From Methanococcus maripaludis (GTDB taxonomy: Archaea; AGJL01; Methanococci; Methanococcales; Methanococcaceae), in assembly GCF_013760955.1 (NCBI RefSeq), contig NZ_JACDUL010000002.1:1-64000 (forward strand): a DNA stretch of 64,000 bases, given 5' to 3'. Made by a program: the position numbers and the translations under genes. Of this stretch, positions 25,994 to 34,841 are shown piece after piece. Positions within the stretch are counted from its first letter, which is position 1. Each line of letters starts with the position of its first letter. Under the pieces are notes generated by a model. That model was not told where the DNA came from. It made no database searches and saw only the letters and a program-made list of their open reading frames with translations.

Positions 25994-26104
25994 TTACTTT
26001 TTCTGCTGACCCTGTTTTTGTTGCTGTTGGCCTTGTTTTTGCTGACCCTGTTTTTGTTGCTGTTGCTGCTGCTTTTTTGGATCTTGTTTTTTAGTGTCTG
26101 GCAT
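25994..26104 (-). CDS. Gln-rich 36-residue microprotein
   Basis: Starts at 26104 behind a strong GAGGGGTGAT site and encodes MPDTKKQDPKKQQQ followed by repeated Q-Q-K-Q-G units to a KK end. Composition is almost only Q, K and G. It could be a low-complexity RNA- or polyanion-binding peptide, or an expanded repeat with no function; the ribosome binding site favours expression. Confidence 0.5.
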   Translation of the reverse strand: MPDTKKQDPKKQQQQQQKQGQQKQGQQQQKQGQQKK

Positions 26105-26351
26105 ATGTATCACCCCTCGTTTTACAATAAATATTTTTAATTCAGACCTATTTAAAATTTATCAGATTTATCGAGTCCTTTTTTAAATTAAACGTATAAT
26201 TGTAAATTATAATTAATTTAAACTTTAATTATGCTTTTAAAATAGTAAATGGCCGATTTATTTAAATTTCCTAAATTAAAAATTAAAAGTTTAAAATACC
26301 CTAAAATAAATATAATAAAGTGCCTCTGAATTTTTTCAATTCTTTGGTTTT

Positions 26352-26413
26352 TGTGGTAAATGGATTTTAGTTATTCTGACAGTCACCCCTGTGGAATAAA
26401 TTCATTTGCCACA
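26352..26413 (+). other. Nested hairpin, candidate small RNA or regulatory element
   Basis: TGTGGTAAATG (26352-26362) pairs with CATTTGCCACA (26403-26413), 11 bp with one G-U on the plus strand. Inside, ATTC plus ACAG (26373-26382) pair with CTGT plus GAAT (26389-26397) around the loop TCACCC. The T-tailed hairpin 32 bp downstream would suit an RNA end. Confidence 0.45.
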
Positions 26414-26662
26414 CTAATAAAAAAGATAAAAAAAGTTTGTATATACGAAATTTGGTGACATTTCGTTTTTAAGTTATTTTCCATCTTGGTGTATGTATTT
26501 TTTGCATTTTTATTTAAAAACCCAAATTAATCAAGTTTATTCACAAAGTAGGAGTATGGGATATTATCCCACATATGTGTTTATTTAGTATTATCCTTAT
26601 TGCTACTTTTTATCGTGAAAAAATCGTAAACTTTAATAATAACTAGAAATTAACAGTTTAAT

Positions 26663-26726
26663 TTCATTCAAAATAATTATTCTTCGATAAAATATTAAAC
26701 TTATTATTCTGGTTTTAACATTAAAT
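26663..26726 (+). repeat. 64-bp direct repeat, right copy
   Basis: 63/64 identity with 24199-24262, same orientation. Near-identity in otherwise diverged non-coding DNA points to a recent duplication or gene conversion. Confidence 0.9.
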
Positions 26727-26764
26727 CTACGATAAAACTGTAAAAAAAGATAAAAATAATTTAT

Positions 26765-28039
26765 TTATTCAACTAAAACTGGCCCTTTCGCAGTCCATTC
26801 TACAGTTATCGGCCCTTCTGGTAATTCATCTAAAGTTTTAAAGTATTCAAGTGCAGCTTGTGTTCCGAATCTGTCAGAACCTGCAATATAGATTACTTGA
26901 TAGGTTTTGATGAAGTTTCCAACATGAACCTCAATATTTTGAACCTGAATTATACCCCTATTTTCTCCAGGGTAGTTGTTTGAAATAGGTACTTCAAATT
27001 CACCATTGTATGAATTTGCAAGACCGTTTGCATTTGGTCCACCAACAATTATTGTATCTTCCGAAAGTTCATAATTGTTTCCATTTTGTAAGTTTTCTCT
27101 TAACTGCTCTGCAAATCCTTCGTCAATTTCGCTTCCGTAAACAACGTTTGAATTTGAGATCACGTGTTTAATTACTGTTGAGGTAATTCCACCCGAAAGA
27201 TCGCGTGCATATGAACTTCCACCGCTGCTTCCTGATGAACCGGATGAAGAATCGTCATCTTCACTTGGAACTTCATCAGTAATTATGTAGTTTTTAGAAC
27301 TGCTTTTTAAAGCAAATATATCTAAAATTATTCCTTCGCTCGATGGACTTACTCGCTCTATTTCAGGATAAATTATTTCAAGAACTTCGTAATTTTCCGG
27401 TGTTTCAATTAATGGGTAAATTTCATATGCACTAACCGATTCGCCGTCAAGTACTCCATAAAGCCCCTTATAAACACCTTCATTCTCTTTTTCAGTTCCA
27501 ACATATCCTTCATAGTAGTTTCCAAGCCTGTAAGTATATTCACTTCCATTATAATTATATGATAATTTTGGTGAAGCTAGGGGCGCACTGTAAAATTTAG
27601 CAGACTGCCCTTCATGTATTTTATTTAAATAAAAGTATATTTCAGGCGCCAGTGACTCTAAAAAGTAAGTGTTATTTTCAAATTCACAGTTTATTACTGT
27701 AACGTTTCTAGCATCTACGATAAACACTGCTTCGTAACAGTCTTTAATTGTTAAATTTTTGATGGTAACGTTTTCCACCTTATTTTCACCAATTGTATAA
27801 ACCTCGATACCATAAGGGTACATTTCTGAATTATTGCCCATTAACTGGTGATTTTGACCATCTAAAACCACGTTACTTGATTTAATAAGTATTCCGTGTT
27901 GATATCCTGGTATAAGCATATCTTCTGAAAGAGTATATGTTCCAGGTTCACTTATTGTCATGTTATATTCAATTCTACTTGCACTGGACGGAACGACCAA
28001 ACATAACGCAATCAAAGCTAAAATCAATACTTTTTTCAT
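26765..28039 (-). CDS. Secreted beta-helix protein with S-layer-like C-terminus
   Basis: 424 residues with a signal peptide (VLILALIALCLVVPSSAS). The N-terminal half is a NosD-type right-handed beta helix (SNVVLDGQNHQLMG, NVTIKNLTIKDCYEAVFI) and contains RLGNYYEGYVG, a repeat end motif of archaeal surface proteins. After an acidic/serine-glycine linker (DDDSSSGSSGSSGGSS) the last ~150 residues (TIIVGGPNANGLANSYNG, then VIYIAGSDRFGTQAALEYF) resemble the C-terminal domain of methanococcal S-layer proteins. Likely held in or on the cell envelope. It lies 11 bp behind the other beta-helix gene, same operon. Confidence 0.82.
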   Translation of the reverse strand: MKKVLILALIALCLVVPSSASRIEYNMTISEPGTYTLSEDMLIPGYQHGILIKSSNVVLDGQNHQLMGNNSEMYPYGIEVYTIGENKVENVTIKNLTIKDCYEAVFIVDARNVTVINCEFENNTYFLESLAPEIYFYLNKIHEGQSAKFYSAPLASPKLSYNYNGSEYTYRLGNYYEGYVGTEKENEGVYKGLYGVLDGESVSAYEIYPLIETPENYEVLEIIYPEIERVSPSSEGIILDIFALKSSSKNYIITDEVPSEDDDSSSGSSGSSGGSSYARDLSGGITSTVIKHVISNSNVVYGSEIDEGFAEQLRENLQNGNNYELSEDTIIVGGPNANGLANSYNGEFEVPISNNYPGENRGIIQVQNIEVHVGNFIKTYQVIYIAGSDRFGTQAALEYFKTLDELPEGPITVEWTAKGPVLVE

Positions 28040-28050
28040 TTTTTCACCCC

Positions 28051-29835
28051 TTACACTTTCAGTTCAATGATCCAGTATGGTTTTTCAAATATTCCTGCAA
28101 CTGAAGTTCCTAATTCTTCTCCATCGTAATAGTTTCCAAGTCTTCCAGTGTAAACCTTCCCATCGTATTTGTAATTTACAAATGGTGAGTGGAAGTAGTT
28201 TCCAGTCAATGAATCAGAATAAACATGTGCTTCTGAGTTATTTTCAAAATTATTCAGGTAAATCCAGTTGTTTGTACCAGTAATCTTAAGGCCATACAAA
28301 TTTTCAAAGAATTCGTTGTATGTTATTGTAGTGTTTTCGACATTTTTATCAAGGGAAATTCCGTAAGTGCTGGATTCGAAAGTACATCCCGTAACAGTTC
28401 CCCCATATACGGAATTTGCATCAATTCCAAAATTGTTTCCTGAAAACGTACAGTTTGAAATCATAATATTTGGAGTATGATCTAAATTTAATCCATCTTC
28501 ACAGTCATTGATGGTATTTCCTGAAATTGTGCTATTATCCGCATACTTTTGGTATATTCCGCTTTCCGTTGCATTGATGGTATTTCCTGAAATTGTGTTG
28601 TTATTTGAAAATTTAACAGAGACCCCGTAATTCCCGGCATTGATGGTATTTCCTGAAATTAGATTATCTTTTGAATCAGGGTCATCCATTGGTTCCACAT
28701 AAACATAAACTCCAGTATTGCCAGCATCAATGGCATTTCCTGAAATTATGTTGGCATCGGAAGCATAAATTTCAATTCCGCTTGATTGATTTGAAGTTAT
28801 AGTATTTCCTGAAATTGTGTTATTATTAGAATAAATAATATCAATTCCGTTTAATTGATTTGAAGTTATAGTATTTCCTGAAATTGTGTTATTGGCCGAA
28901 TTTCTCCAAAAATAAAGTCCACGTTTACCGACAGTTATATTATTTTCAAAAATACATGAATTCGTAACTGAGTTTAAATTAAATCCATAAAACATTCCTT
29001 CAATAGTATTTCTATTTATTTTAAGATTATTGGCATTGATTATGTTCATAACCCGTAAATCAGTATTTTCGGATATATTAAAGATATTTCCTGTGATATT
29101 ACAGTTTTCAGAGTTGATTAGATATAGCTGATAATCTTGATAGATATTTGGCTTTATTGTACAGTTTTCAACCGTAATTTCGCTTGAATCGCCAATATAA
29201 ATTACAACGGCGTTTTCATCAAGGAGCAAGTTTTTAATTTGACCATTTGTACAGTTTGATATAATAATCTGTGCTGCATCACTTGGAATTTCGCCAATAT
29301 TTTCCGTATTTTTATAGAAATAAATTGTTTTTCCATTTATTGTATTTCCCGATACTGTGTAGGTAGTTAACTGTTCTAAACCGTAATTTCCACCAAATCC
29401 CGAAGACATCGAATTATTTATAACAGTTAAGTTGTATCCCGACCCCCATAGGGAACATAGATATGTTGTGTTTATCGTATTGTTTTCAACATTTGCGGAA
29501 TTAATTCCGTTAAAAACAATACCCTCATGTTTAGAATTTATTTTAACATTTTTAATCGTGATATTTGCATGATTACTTGAATATATTCCGTAACTATTAA
29601 TATTGGTATTTAAAATATGGCCTTGACCATCCAATATTACATTGTCAGATTTAATTTCAATTCTTTCTGCATTCGTAATATCTTCCATTAGGTAGTAAGT
29701 TCCCGGATTTGATATAACCCTTGTTGAAGCGTAGTTCGAACTAGTAATGTGGTTATAATCTATTGGATCCGGATCTCCTATCGGCAAAACTGCCGAAACA
29801 GACCCAATACAGATGATTAGTAAAATCGTTGTCAT
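28051..29835 (-). CDS. Secreted NosD-like right-handed beta-helix protein
   Basis: 594 residues from the first ATG. After a signal peptide (LLIICIGSVSA) come many beta-helix coils of the type NTISGNTITS-N-x-x-GI, ending RLGNYYDGEELGTSVAG. Such coils bind or cleave polysaccharide or mediate contact; no catalytic set is apparent. The ATG at 29835 has no ribosome binding site, whereas GGAGGGGAT (29861-29869) precedes an in-frame ATA at 29856 that would add LKKF to the signal peptide, so translation may begin at a non-standard codon or the start was mutated. Confidence 0.82.
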   Translation of the reverse strand: MTTILLIICIGSVSAVLPIGDPDPIDYNHITSSNYASTRVISNPGTYYLMEDITNAERIEIKSDNVILDGQGHILNTNINSYGIYSSNHANITIKNVKINSKHEGIVFNGINSANVENNTINTTYLCSLWGSGYNLTVINNSMSSGFGGNYGLEQLTTYTVSGNTINGKTIYFYKNTENIGEIPSDAAQIIISNCTNGQIKNLLLDENAVVIYIGDSSEITVENCTIKPNIYQDYQLYLINSENCNITGNIFNISENTDLRVMNIINANNLKINRNTIEGMFYGFNLNSVTNSCIFENNITVGKRGLYFWRNSANNTISGNTITSNQLNGIDIIYSNNNTISGNTITSNQSSGIEIYASDANIISGNAIDAGNTGVYVYVEPMDDPDSKDNLISGNTINAGNYGVSVKFSNNNTISGNTINATESGIYQKYADNSTISGNTINDCEDGLNLDHTPNIMISNCTFSGNNFGIDANSVYGGTVTGCTFESSTYGISLDKNVENTTITYNEFFENLYGLKITGTNNWIYLNNFENNSEAHVYSDSLTGNYFHSPFVNYKYDGKVYTGRLGNYYDGEELGTSVAGIFEKPYWIIELKV

Positions 29836-29970
29836 GAATTTTTTTAGGGTTGTTATATTATCCCCTCCATTTTAATTAATAAGTATATTTGAGTTATTAA
29901 TCGTCGTTTATAATATTTTCTTTTTAATTGGGATAAAAAGACTAAATGAAAATTTAAAAAGAAAAAAATA

Positions 29971-30216
29971 TTATTTTAAAAGCCCGAAAAAACCAATATG
30001 ATTTTTTGCAGGATGTAATGGAATGTAAACTCTTGAATCTTTGTATTTTTCAAATTTTCCAAGAGCTGTTAATAGATCTAGTGCCATTTCAAGGTTTTCT
30101 AGGGTATGCCCATGTCTTTCAAGAGTTTCTAACACGAAGCGAGGAGGATCTTTTAGATCTAATTTGCCCTCCCATTTAACCCAATTTGTAATAGTTTCTA
30201 TTAGGTCCATTTCCAT
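29971..30216 (-). CDS. Small hypothetical protein
   Basis: 81 residues, not recognised; starts behind AAAGGAAT. Predicted helical with a winged-helix feel (FVLETLERHGHTLENLEMAL, then LLTALGKFEKYKDSRVYIPL). It follows the solute-binding protein gene by 21 bp, probably in one transcript. Confidence 0.6.
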   Translation of the reverse strand: MEMDLIETITNWVKWEGKLDLKDPPRFVLETLERHGHTLENLEMALDLLTALGKFEKYKDSRVYIPLHPAKNHIGFFGLLK

Positions 30217-30237
30217 TTTATTCCTTTTATCATTGGA

Positions 30238-30978
30238 TTAGTTAAATTCGAAATATTTCTCATTTAAACTTTCAAGGGATCCATCCGCTTTCATATTCAA
30301 TAATTCCATATTTATTTCATCTATCAAATCTTTGTTATCTTTTGAAGACACCACTCCAAAATAATGTATTTCAAGATTTTCTACCAGATAAGGCCCGGTT
30401 TTATCATCAGTGTTCAGGTGATATCGATAATCGGTAAATGCCCCATCTAAATTATCTGCTAAAAGATCAGAATGCATACTTTGAAAATTATCGTATCTAA
30501 TTAATTCAAAGTTCATACTTTTTAGATAATCTTCTGCAAGATCTTCAAATGTGGAATCTGCCAGGGCACCTATTTTTTTATCTCTGAAATCTGTTAATTT
30601 AGTATATTTCTTATCGTTGGTAATGAGGGAGCAGTAAGAATACATGTAAATATCAGAAAAAACCACGTCATTTTCACGTTGTGTAGTTTTTGTAATTGCA
30701 GAAATTGAAAAATCAACATTTCCAGATTTTCCTGCAAGATAATTTCCATATTTGTAATTAGTTTCTACAAATATGATTTTTTTATCCATTCTTCGTCCAA
30801 GTTCATTGATAAGATCTATTTCAAATCCTTTCAATTCACCATTCTTATAATACTGATACGGGGGCATATGTGGATATATGCCAACTATGATACAATCATT
30901 ATTCTGAATTTCCGGAGTTATGATACACATACCTACCACGAATAAAGCGGCAACAACTGCTAAGGGTAGAGGATTCAT
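30238..30978 (-). CDS. Family 3 extracellular solute-binding protein
   Basis: 246 residues from ATG 30978 (an in-frame TTG at 30993 lacks support). The N-terminal hydrophobic segment LAVVAALFVVGMC may be a lipoprotein signal or an anchor. The SBP_bac_3 pattern is clear: GIYPHMPPYQYYKNGELKGF, then EIDLINELGRRMD and VDFSISAITKTTQRENDVVF. The family binds polar amino acids for ABC transporters or acts as a sensor. No permease or ATPase is near; a similar protein is at 31598. Confidence 0.85.
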   Translation of the reverse strand: MNPLPLAVVAALFVVGMCIITPEIQNNDCIIVGIYPHMPPYQYYKNGELKGFEIDLINELGRRMDKKIIFVETNYKYGNYLAGKSGNVDFSISAITKTTQRENDVVFSDIYMYSYCSLITNDKKYTKLTDFRDKKIGALADSTFEDLAEDYLKSMNFELIRYDNFQSMHSDLLADNLDGAFTDYRYHLNTDDKTGPYLVENLEIHYFGVVSSKDNKDLIDEINMELLNMKADGSLESLNEKYFEFN

Positions 30979-30993
30979 GATAACCACGCCCAA

Positions 30994-31149
30994 AAGTGAA
31001 TATATGCTGCCAGATTTCAGATAAAACTCCCCTAAAAAAGTCTGTTATGTTGCCATATATATATATATATTAATTATTAAATTTTTAGATCATGTTGGAT
31101 TGAAAATGTTAATCAGAACATATTATATAAAAACATGACCATATGTGGT
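30994..31149. other. Non-coding, TA microsatellite
   Basis: Upstream region of the solute-binding protein gene, with a TA dinucleotide run around 31054-31070 that probably overlaps promoter DNA. Nothing else recognised. Confidence 0.4.
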
Positions 31150-31314
31150 TTGGGGGGGCACATCCCCCAATGATTCCTGAACAGACTATTTTGAAATAGG
31201 GGATAGTTTATAGGAGTTTAAACGTTGGATTATAAATATGGGGATTTTATTTAATTTGGGGAAATTAAATATTTTCAACACGATTTTTAATATTTGGGAG
31301 AATTATTTCTCCCA
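31150..31314 (+). repeat. Dispersed non-coding repeat family 2, copy 2 (candidate structured RNA)
   Basis: Three hairpins: TTGGGGG/CCCCCAA (31150-31156 with 31164-31170), ATTTAATTT/AAATTAAAT with a GGGG loop (31249-31257 with 31262-31270), and TGGGAGAA/TTCTCCCA (31295-31302 with 31307-31314). The minus-strand copy at 7797-7952 has the same order and loops but different stem bases that still pair. Conserved unpaired blocks include CCTGAACAGAC and TTTTCAACACGATTTTTAA. No ORF. Confidence 0.65.
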
Positions 31315-31597
31315 GATCCCACTCGTAAGAATTTTTACTTAGATAAACATATACATAAATTCTCTTTTCAAATTAGATCATTTATACTAATCGATCAATA
31401 TATTAATCAACTGAACCCTTTCGATTCCATATTAAAAATAGTATATTTGTATTGATATTTGACCATTGAACTTCCTAAAAATGATTTAAATTATTAATTA
31501 AAATTATAATTAAATTATGTAATCGGCTTTTAAAAACGTAAGATATGAATCTAAATCGATAAAAAACAGTAAAGAAACTTTAAAAGGGAATATCTAA
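31315..31597. other. Non-coding, nothing recognised
   Basis: AT-rich DNA between the family 2 repeat and the second solute-binding protein gene. No gene or clear repeat seen. Confidence 0.4.
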
Positions 31598-32359
31598 TTA
31601 ATCAATATTCCATTTTTCTTTTAATTGAACTACTGTTCCATCATTCTCCATTTCAAGAATTGCTGTATTTATTGCTCTTTTCAGATCATCATTTTCAGAA
31701 TTTACTGCTATGGCATCATAATTGATATCCATCTGATCTCCAACAATTTTTAAAGAGTAGTTTCTATCATTTATAAGATTTTTAGCAGTTAAAAATTCAC
31801 AAACTTCCGAATCGATGCTTCCAGAAAGTAAATCCTTGTGCATATATTCCTGATTCTCATAATGAACTAGTTCAAATTCCATATCATCCAAAAATCCTTC
31901 CATCAGTGATTCTTGAACGCTGCCCTTTAAAACCCCGACTTTTTTATTCTCAAGACATTTTAATCCGTTGCAGAAATCGTTTTCTTTTACAAGAATCGTT
32001 GTGTACGTTTTAAAATAACATCGTGAAAAGTCCACTTTATTCTCTCGTTCAGGGGTTATTGCAATAAGTGCTACCGCACAATCAATTTCACTGTTTTCGA
32101 CAGCATCAAGAAGTGATGAAAATTCATATATTTTAAATTCAGGTTCTAAACTCATTCTTTTTGCAATTTCGGTTATTAAATCAATTTCAAATCCTGCCGG
32201 ATTTTTGTTATCAAGATATGATATCGGAGGTAAATCTGGAGAAATTCCAATAGTTAAAATACCCTCTTGGATTGTAGTTTTATTCGTATTTTCGGCAATA
32301 CAGCCTGAAAAGATTATTAAAAATATCGTTGAGATTATTAAAATTTTGGGATTAAACAT
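31598..32359 (-). CDS. Family 3 solute-binding lipoprotein
   Basis: 253 residues with a lipoprotein signal (ILIISTIFLIIFSGC, lipobox cysteine at about 20). SBP_bac_3 features: LTIGISPDLPPISYLDNKNP, AGFEIDLITEIAKRM, IDCAVALIAITPERENKVDF and VGVLKGSVQESLMEGF. It likely binds a polar amino acid outside the cell. It is a diverged paralogue of 30238-30978. As no permease or ATPase adjoins either, they may serve a distant transporter or a sensor. Confidence 0.88.
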   Translation of the reverse strand: MFNPKILIISTIFLIIFSGCIAENTNKTTIQEGILTIGISPDLPPISYLDNKNPAGFEIDLITEIAKRMSLEPEFKIYEFSSLLDAVENSEIDCAVALIAITPERENKVDFSRCYFKTYTTILVKENDFCNGLKCLENKKVGVLKGSVQESLMEGFLDDMEFELVHYENQEYMHKDLLSGSIDSEVCEFLTAKNLINDRNYSLKIVGDQMDINYDAIAVNSENDDLKRAINTAILEMENDGTVVQLKEKWNID

Positions 32360-32395
32360 TTTATTTCTCCTTTGCCTGATTTTTTGGATTAATCC

Positions 32396-32651
32396 AGTAT
32401 ACTGTATATATTGAATATTTGATCTAATTTTCTAAATGGATTAGATAGATATATTAATATATGGATTACCGGGGGACATAATATTAAGCATTTTTTAGAT
32501 AATTTCATTGTTTGAAAAACACCCGTTTTGTAAACTATTTTTAAATCTATTTTTGAACTTAGTTTTGCATATTATTCTTTGGATTTTTAGTATACTTTCT
32601 GGTTTACTTATTAATGTTTATATCTGATTACGGCCATAACTAAAGTATACT
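32396..32651. promoter_or_regulatory. Three AGTATACT octamers, candidate recombinase sites
   Basis: The palindromic octamer AGTATACT occurs at 32396-32403, 32589-32596 and 32644-32651, all within 280 bp before the serine recombinase gene. The last two extend to an inverted pair, AGTATACTTT and AAAGTATACT, with 43 bp between. Resolvases bind short inverted half-sites near their own genes, so these could be res subsites and an autoregulatory operator. Confidence 0.45.
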
Positions 32652-32668
32652 CAATTTAGGAGATATTT

Positions 32669-33274
32669 ATGCCGGGAAATGAAATGATATTTGGTTATGC
32701 CAGGGTTAGCACTCAAGATCAAAATGTGGATCGTCAACTAGATGAATTAAAAGCAGCAGGCTGTCAAAAAATATTTTACGAAAAAATTTCAGGGACAAAA
32801 ATGGAACGGCCAGAATTTTTGAGAATGCTTGATCAGGTTCGATCGGGAGATTTGATAATAATTACTGAATTAACGAGGCTTTCAAGGTCAACTAAGGATT
32901 TACTTAATGTAGTTGAAATGCTTGAAGAAAAAGGTGTTTCAATAAAATCATTGAAAGAATCCTGGTTAGATACCTCTTCAGCACATGGAAAACTGTTATT
33001 TACCTTTTTTGCAGGAATTTCTCAATTTGAACGAGATATTATTTCAGAACGGGTAAAGTCAGGACTTCAAGCTGCAAGAGCACGAGGTAGGCTTGGAGGA
33101 AGAAAACCTGCAGATCCAAAAACAATTGATATTGCAGTTCGTATGTGGAAAAGTAAGGAATATTCAATCACTGAAATCTTAAAAACGTGTGGAATTTCGA
33201 GAAGAACTTTGTATAAATATTTAAAACAAGACGAAGAATGTAAGAAGATTATCGAAAAAGAGATATTAAATTAA
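32669..33274 (+). CDS. Serine recombinase (resolvase/invertase family)
   Basis: 201 residues, full length. The catalytic domain opens FGYARVSTQDQNVDRQLDEL, with the nucleophile serine in ARVST, then LTRLSRSTKDLL (conserved R-L-S-R) and the E-helix FAGISQFERDIISERVKSGL. The C-terminal helix-turn-helix of Hin type is ILKTCGISRRTLYKYL. It would cut and rejoin short sites, resolving or inverting DNA. It sits at the left edge of the defence island and may be a relic of the element that carried it. Confidence 0.92.
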   Translation: MPGNEMIFGYARVSTQDQNVDRQLDELKAAGCQKIFYEKISGTKMERPEFLRMLDQVRSGDLIIITELTRLSRSTKDLLNVVEMLEEKGVSIKSLKESWLDTSSAHGKLLFTFFAGISQFERDIISERVKSGLQAARARGRLGGRKPADPKTIDIAVRMWKSKEYSITEILKTCGISRRTLYKYLKQDEECKKIIEKEILN

Positions 33275-33279
33275 TCAAA

Positions 33280-34647
33280 TCATTGGTCTTCATCATTTCT
33301 TGTATCAAGATCTGTTTCGGTAGCATATTGTAAGTCTTTTTTAAATTCCCCACTGATACATTTTCGTATATTGGCCAAACACGATTCAATTTCTCTTTTT
33401 AATTCATCTGCATTTTTATTTAACGATGAACCCAGATTAGCAACTTGTGACGCATCTTTTTTGATTTGTGTAATTGTCTTTAATATTTCTGAGATTTGAT
33501 GTACTTCTTTTTCAATTTTAACAACATCTGATTCGTCCCCTAAAGTTAACATGCGAGCTAGTTTAACAGCAATTTCAAGATTATCATCTAAGCCATAAGT
33601 AATAATATAATTTCGCCCCAATGTAACAGGTTTTAAATTATGGGGCATCTGCTCTAATTTGTTAAATAAAAATATTCCAAATTTGGATTCTCTATTTCTA
33701 ATAGCTTCATTAATTTCTTTAACTGTTTTTGGGGCACTTGAATAATTGCTATTTTTACACTCAACCACTACCTTAAGGGAATTATTTCCATTTATACTAA
33801 TGACATAGTCCCCCGTTTTTTTATTTTCCGCTCCTTTATTATTACCTACCCATTCAATAATGTCATCCGCTTCACAAATATCGTTTAAAACCGTGTAAAC
33901 ATCTTCTTCAAAATCTACCCCTTTTAGGGCAGTTTTTTCGATTATTTCTTCGGTAGCTGATTTTACCACCATATTTTGAAGTATTTGTGATATTTGGGGG
34001 GTTAATTCTGATTTGAAAGTATTAATCTCTTTATCAATTTCTTGTGATAATTCACGTTTTAGATATGATATTGATGAATTTTCAGAATTTGAATCGAGTA
34101 ATTTTATTATTTCATCTTTGCTCATTCCCGATTTTTCCTCTATTTTTGAAATAAGTCTTGAAAAAGGGCTTTGAGGATTGTTTAAATCAAAATTAACCTC
34201 TATGGATCTTTTTAACTCCCCATTTTCAGAATTAAAATAACCATCTAACAATTCATTTATCTGGTATAGTGGACTTTCGGTATTCGTTGGGGAAAGTATT
34301 GCATAAATTTGGGTTTTAAATTCATTTAATTTTGATCCCATATTTTCATTTAATGTTCCAACATTACCATCCATTTTGTCGTTTAATCCACTTACAACTT
34401 CTTTAATTAATACTTCATTCTTTTTAACTGAACCTTCGACATTGTTTATGAGTCTTTCAATTTCTTTGCTTACATACTCAAGATTATTCGAAGTTACCAT
34501 ATGTTTCAAACCAATGGTGCCAATTATTATTGCTTTTTCTAACCATTCATCCTTTTCTTCAAATTGTTCTAAAAATTCATATACTTCCCTATTTTTTAAA
34601 TTAAAATCGTCAACATAGACAAATGAATCTTCTTTTAATGATATCAT
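33280..34647 (-). CDS. Coiled-coil protein with PD-(D/E)XK nuclease-like domain
   Basis: 455 residues, starts behind GAGGGGAC. The first ~240 residues are long amphipathic helices (coiled coil), as in RmuC or DUF2130 proteins. Residues ~245-355 carry a nuclease-like pattern: FEEDVYTVLNDICEADDIIE, then KTGDYVISI and VVVECKNS, giving G-D and E-C-K in the spacing of PD-(D/E)XK enzymes. A helical tail follows. It probably acts on DNA, perhaps at broken forks. It is divergent from the OLD nuclease gene and convergent with the recombinase. Confidence 0.75.
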   Translation of the reverse strand: MISLKEDSFVYVDDFNLKNREVYEFLEQFEEKDEWLEKAIIIGTIGLKHMVTSNNLEYVSKEIERLINNVEGSVKKNEVLIKEVVSGLNDKMDGNVGTLNENMGSKLNEFKTQIYAILSPTNTESPLYQINELLDGYFNSENGELKRSIEVNFDLNNPQSPFSRLISKIEEKSGMSKDEIIKLLDSNSENSSISYLKRELSQEIDKEINTFKSELTPQISQILQNMVVKSATEEIIEKTALKGVDFEEDVYTVLNDICEADDIIEWVGNNKGAENKKTGDYVISINGNNSLKVVVECKNSNYSSAPKTVKEINEAIRNRESKFGIFLFNKLEQMPHNLKPVTLGRNYIITYGLDDNLEIAVKLARMLTLGDESDVVKIEKEVHQISEILKTITQIKKDASQVANLGSSLNKNADELKREIESCLANIRKCISGEFKKDLQYATETDLDTRNDEDQ

Positions 34648-34841
34648 AACGTCCCCTCAGTTATTGGTGTTATAATTTTTTAAAAAATGGTATATGGTAT
34701 TTTCGATTTAATTATTTTAAAAACAAAATTGAAGACGTTTTAAAAATGTATCAAAATTAGTTTTTTCAAGAAAATTTATTTCGAAAATTTAATATTTATG
34801 TTGGGGTAATTTTAATTTAATTTATGTGACGGGGGGAAATT

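Larger units (their letters stand above)
26105..26764. other. Non-coding stretch with nested hairpin and a 64-bp repeat
   Basis: No gene is visible. It contains the nested hairpin at 26352-26413, another 7-bp hairpin with a T tail at 26445-26466 (ACGAAAT/ATTTCGT) that could end transcription rightward, and the right copy of the 64-bp repeat. Confidence 0.5.
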
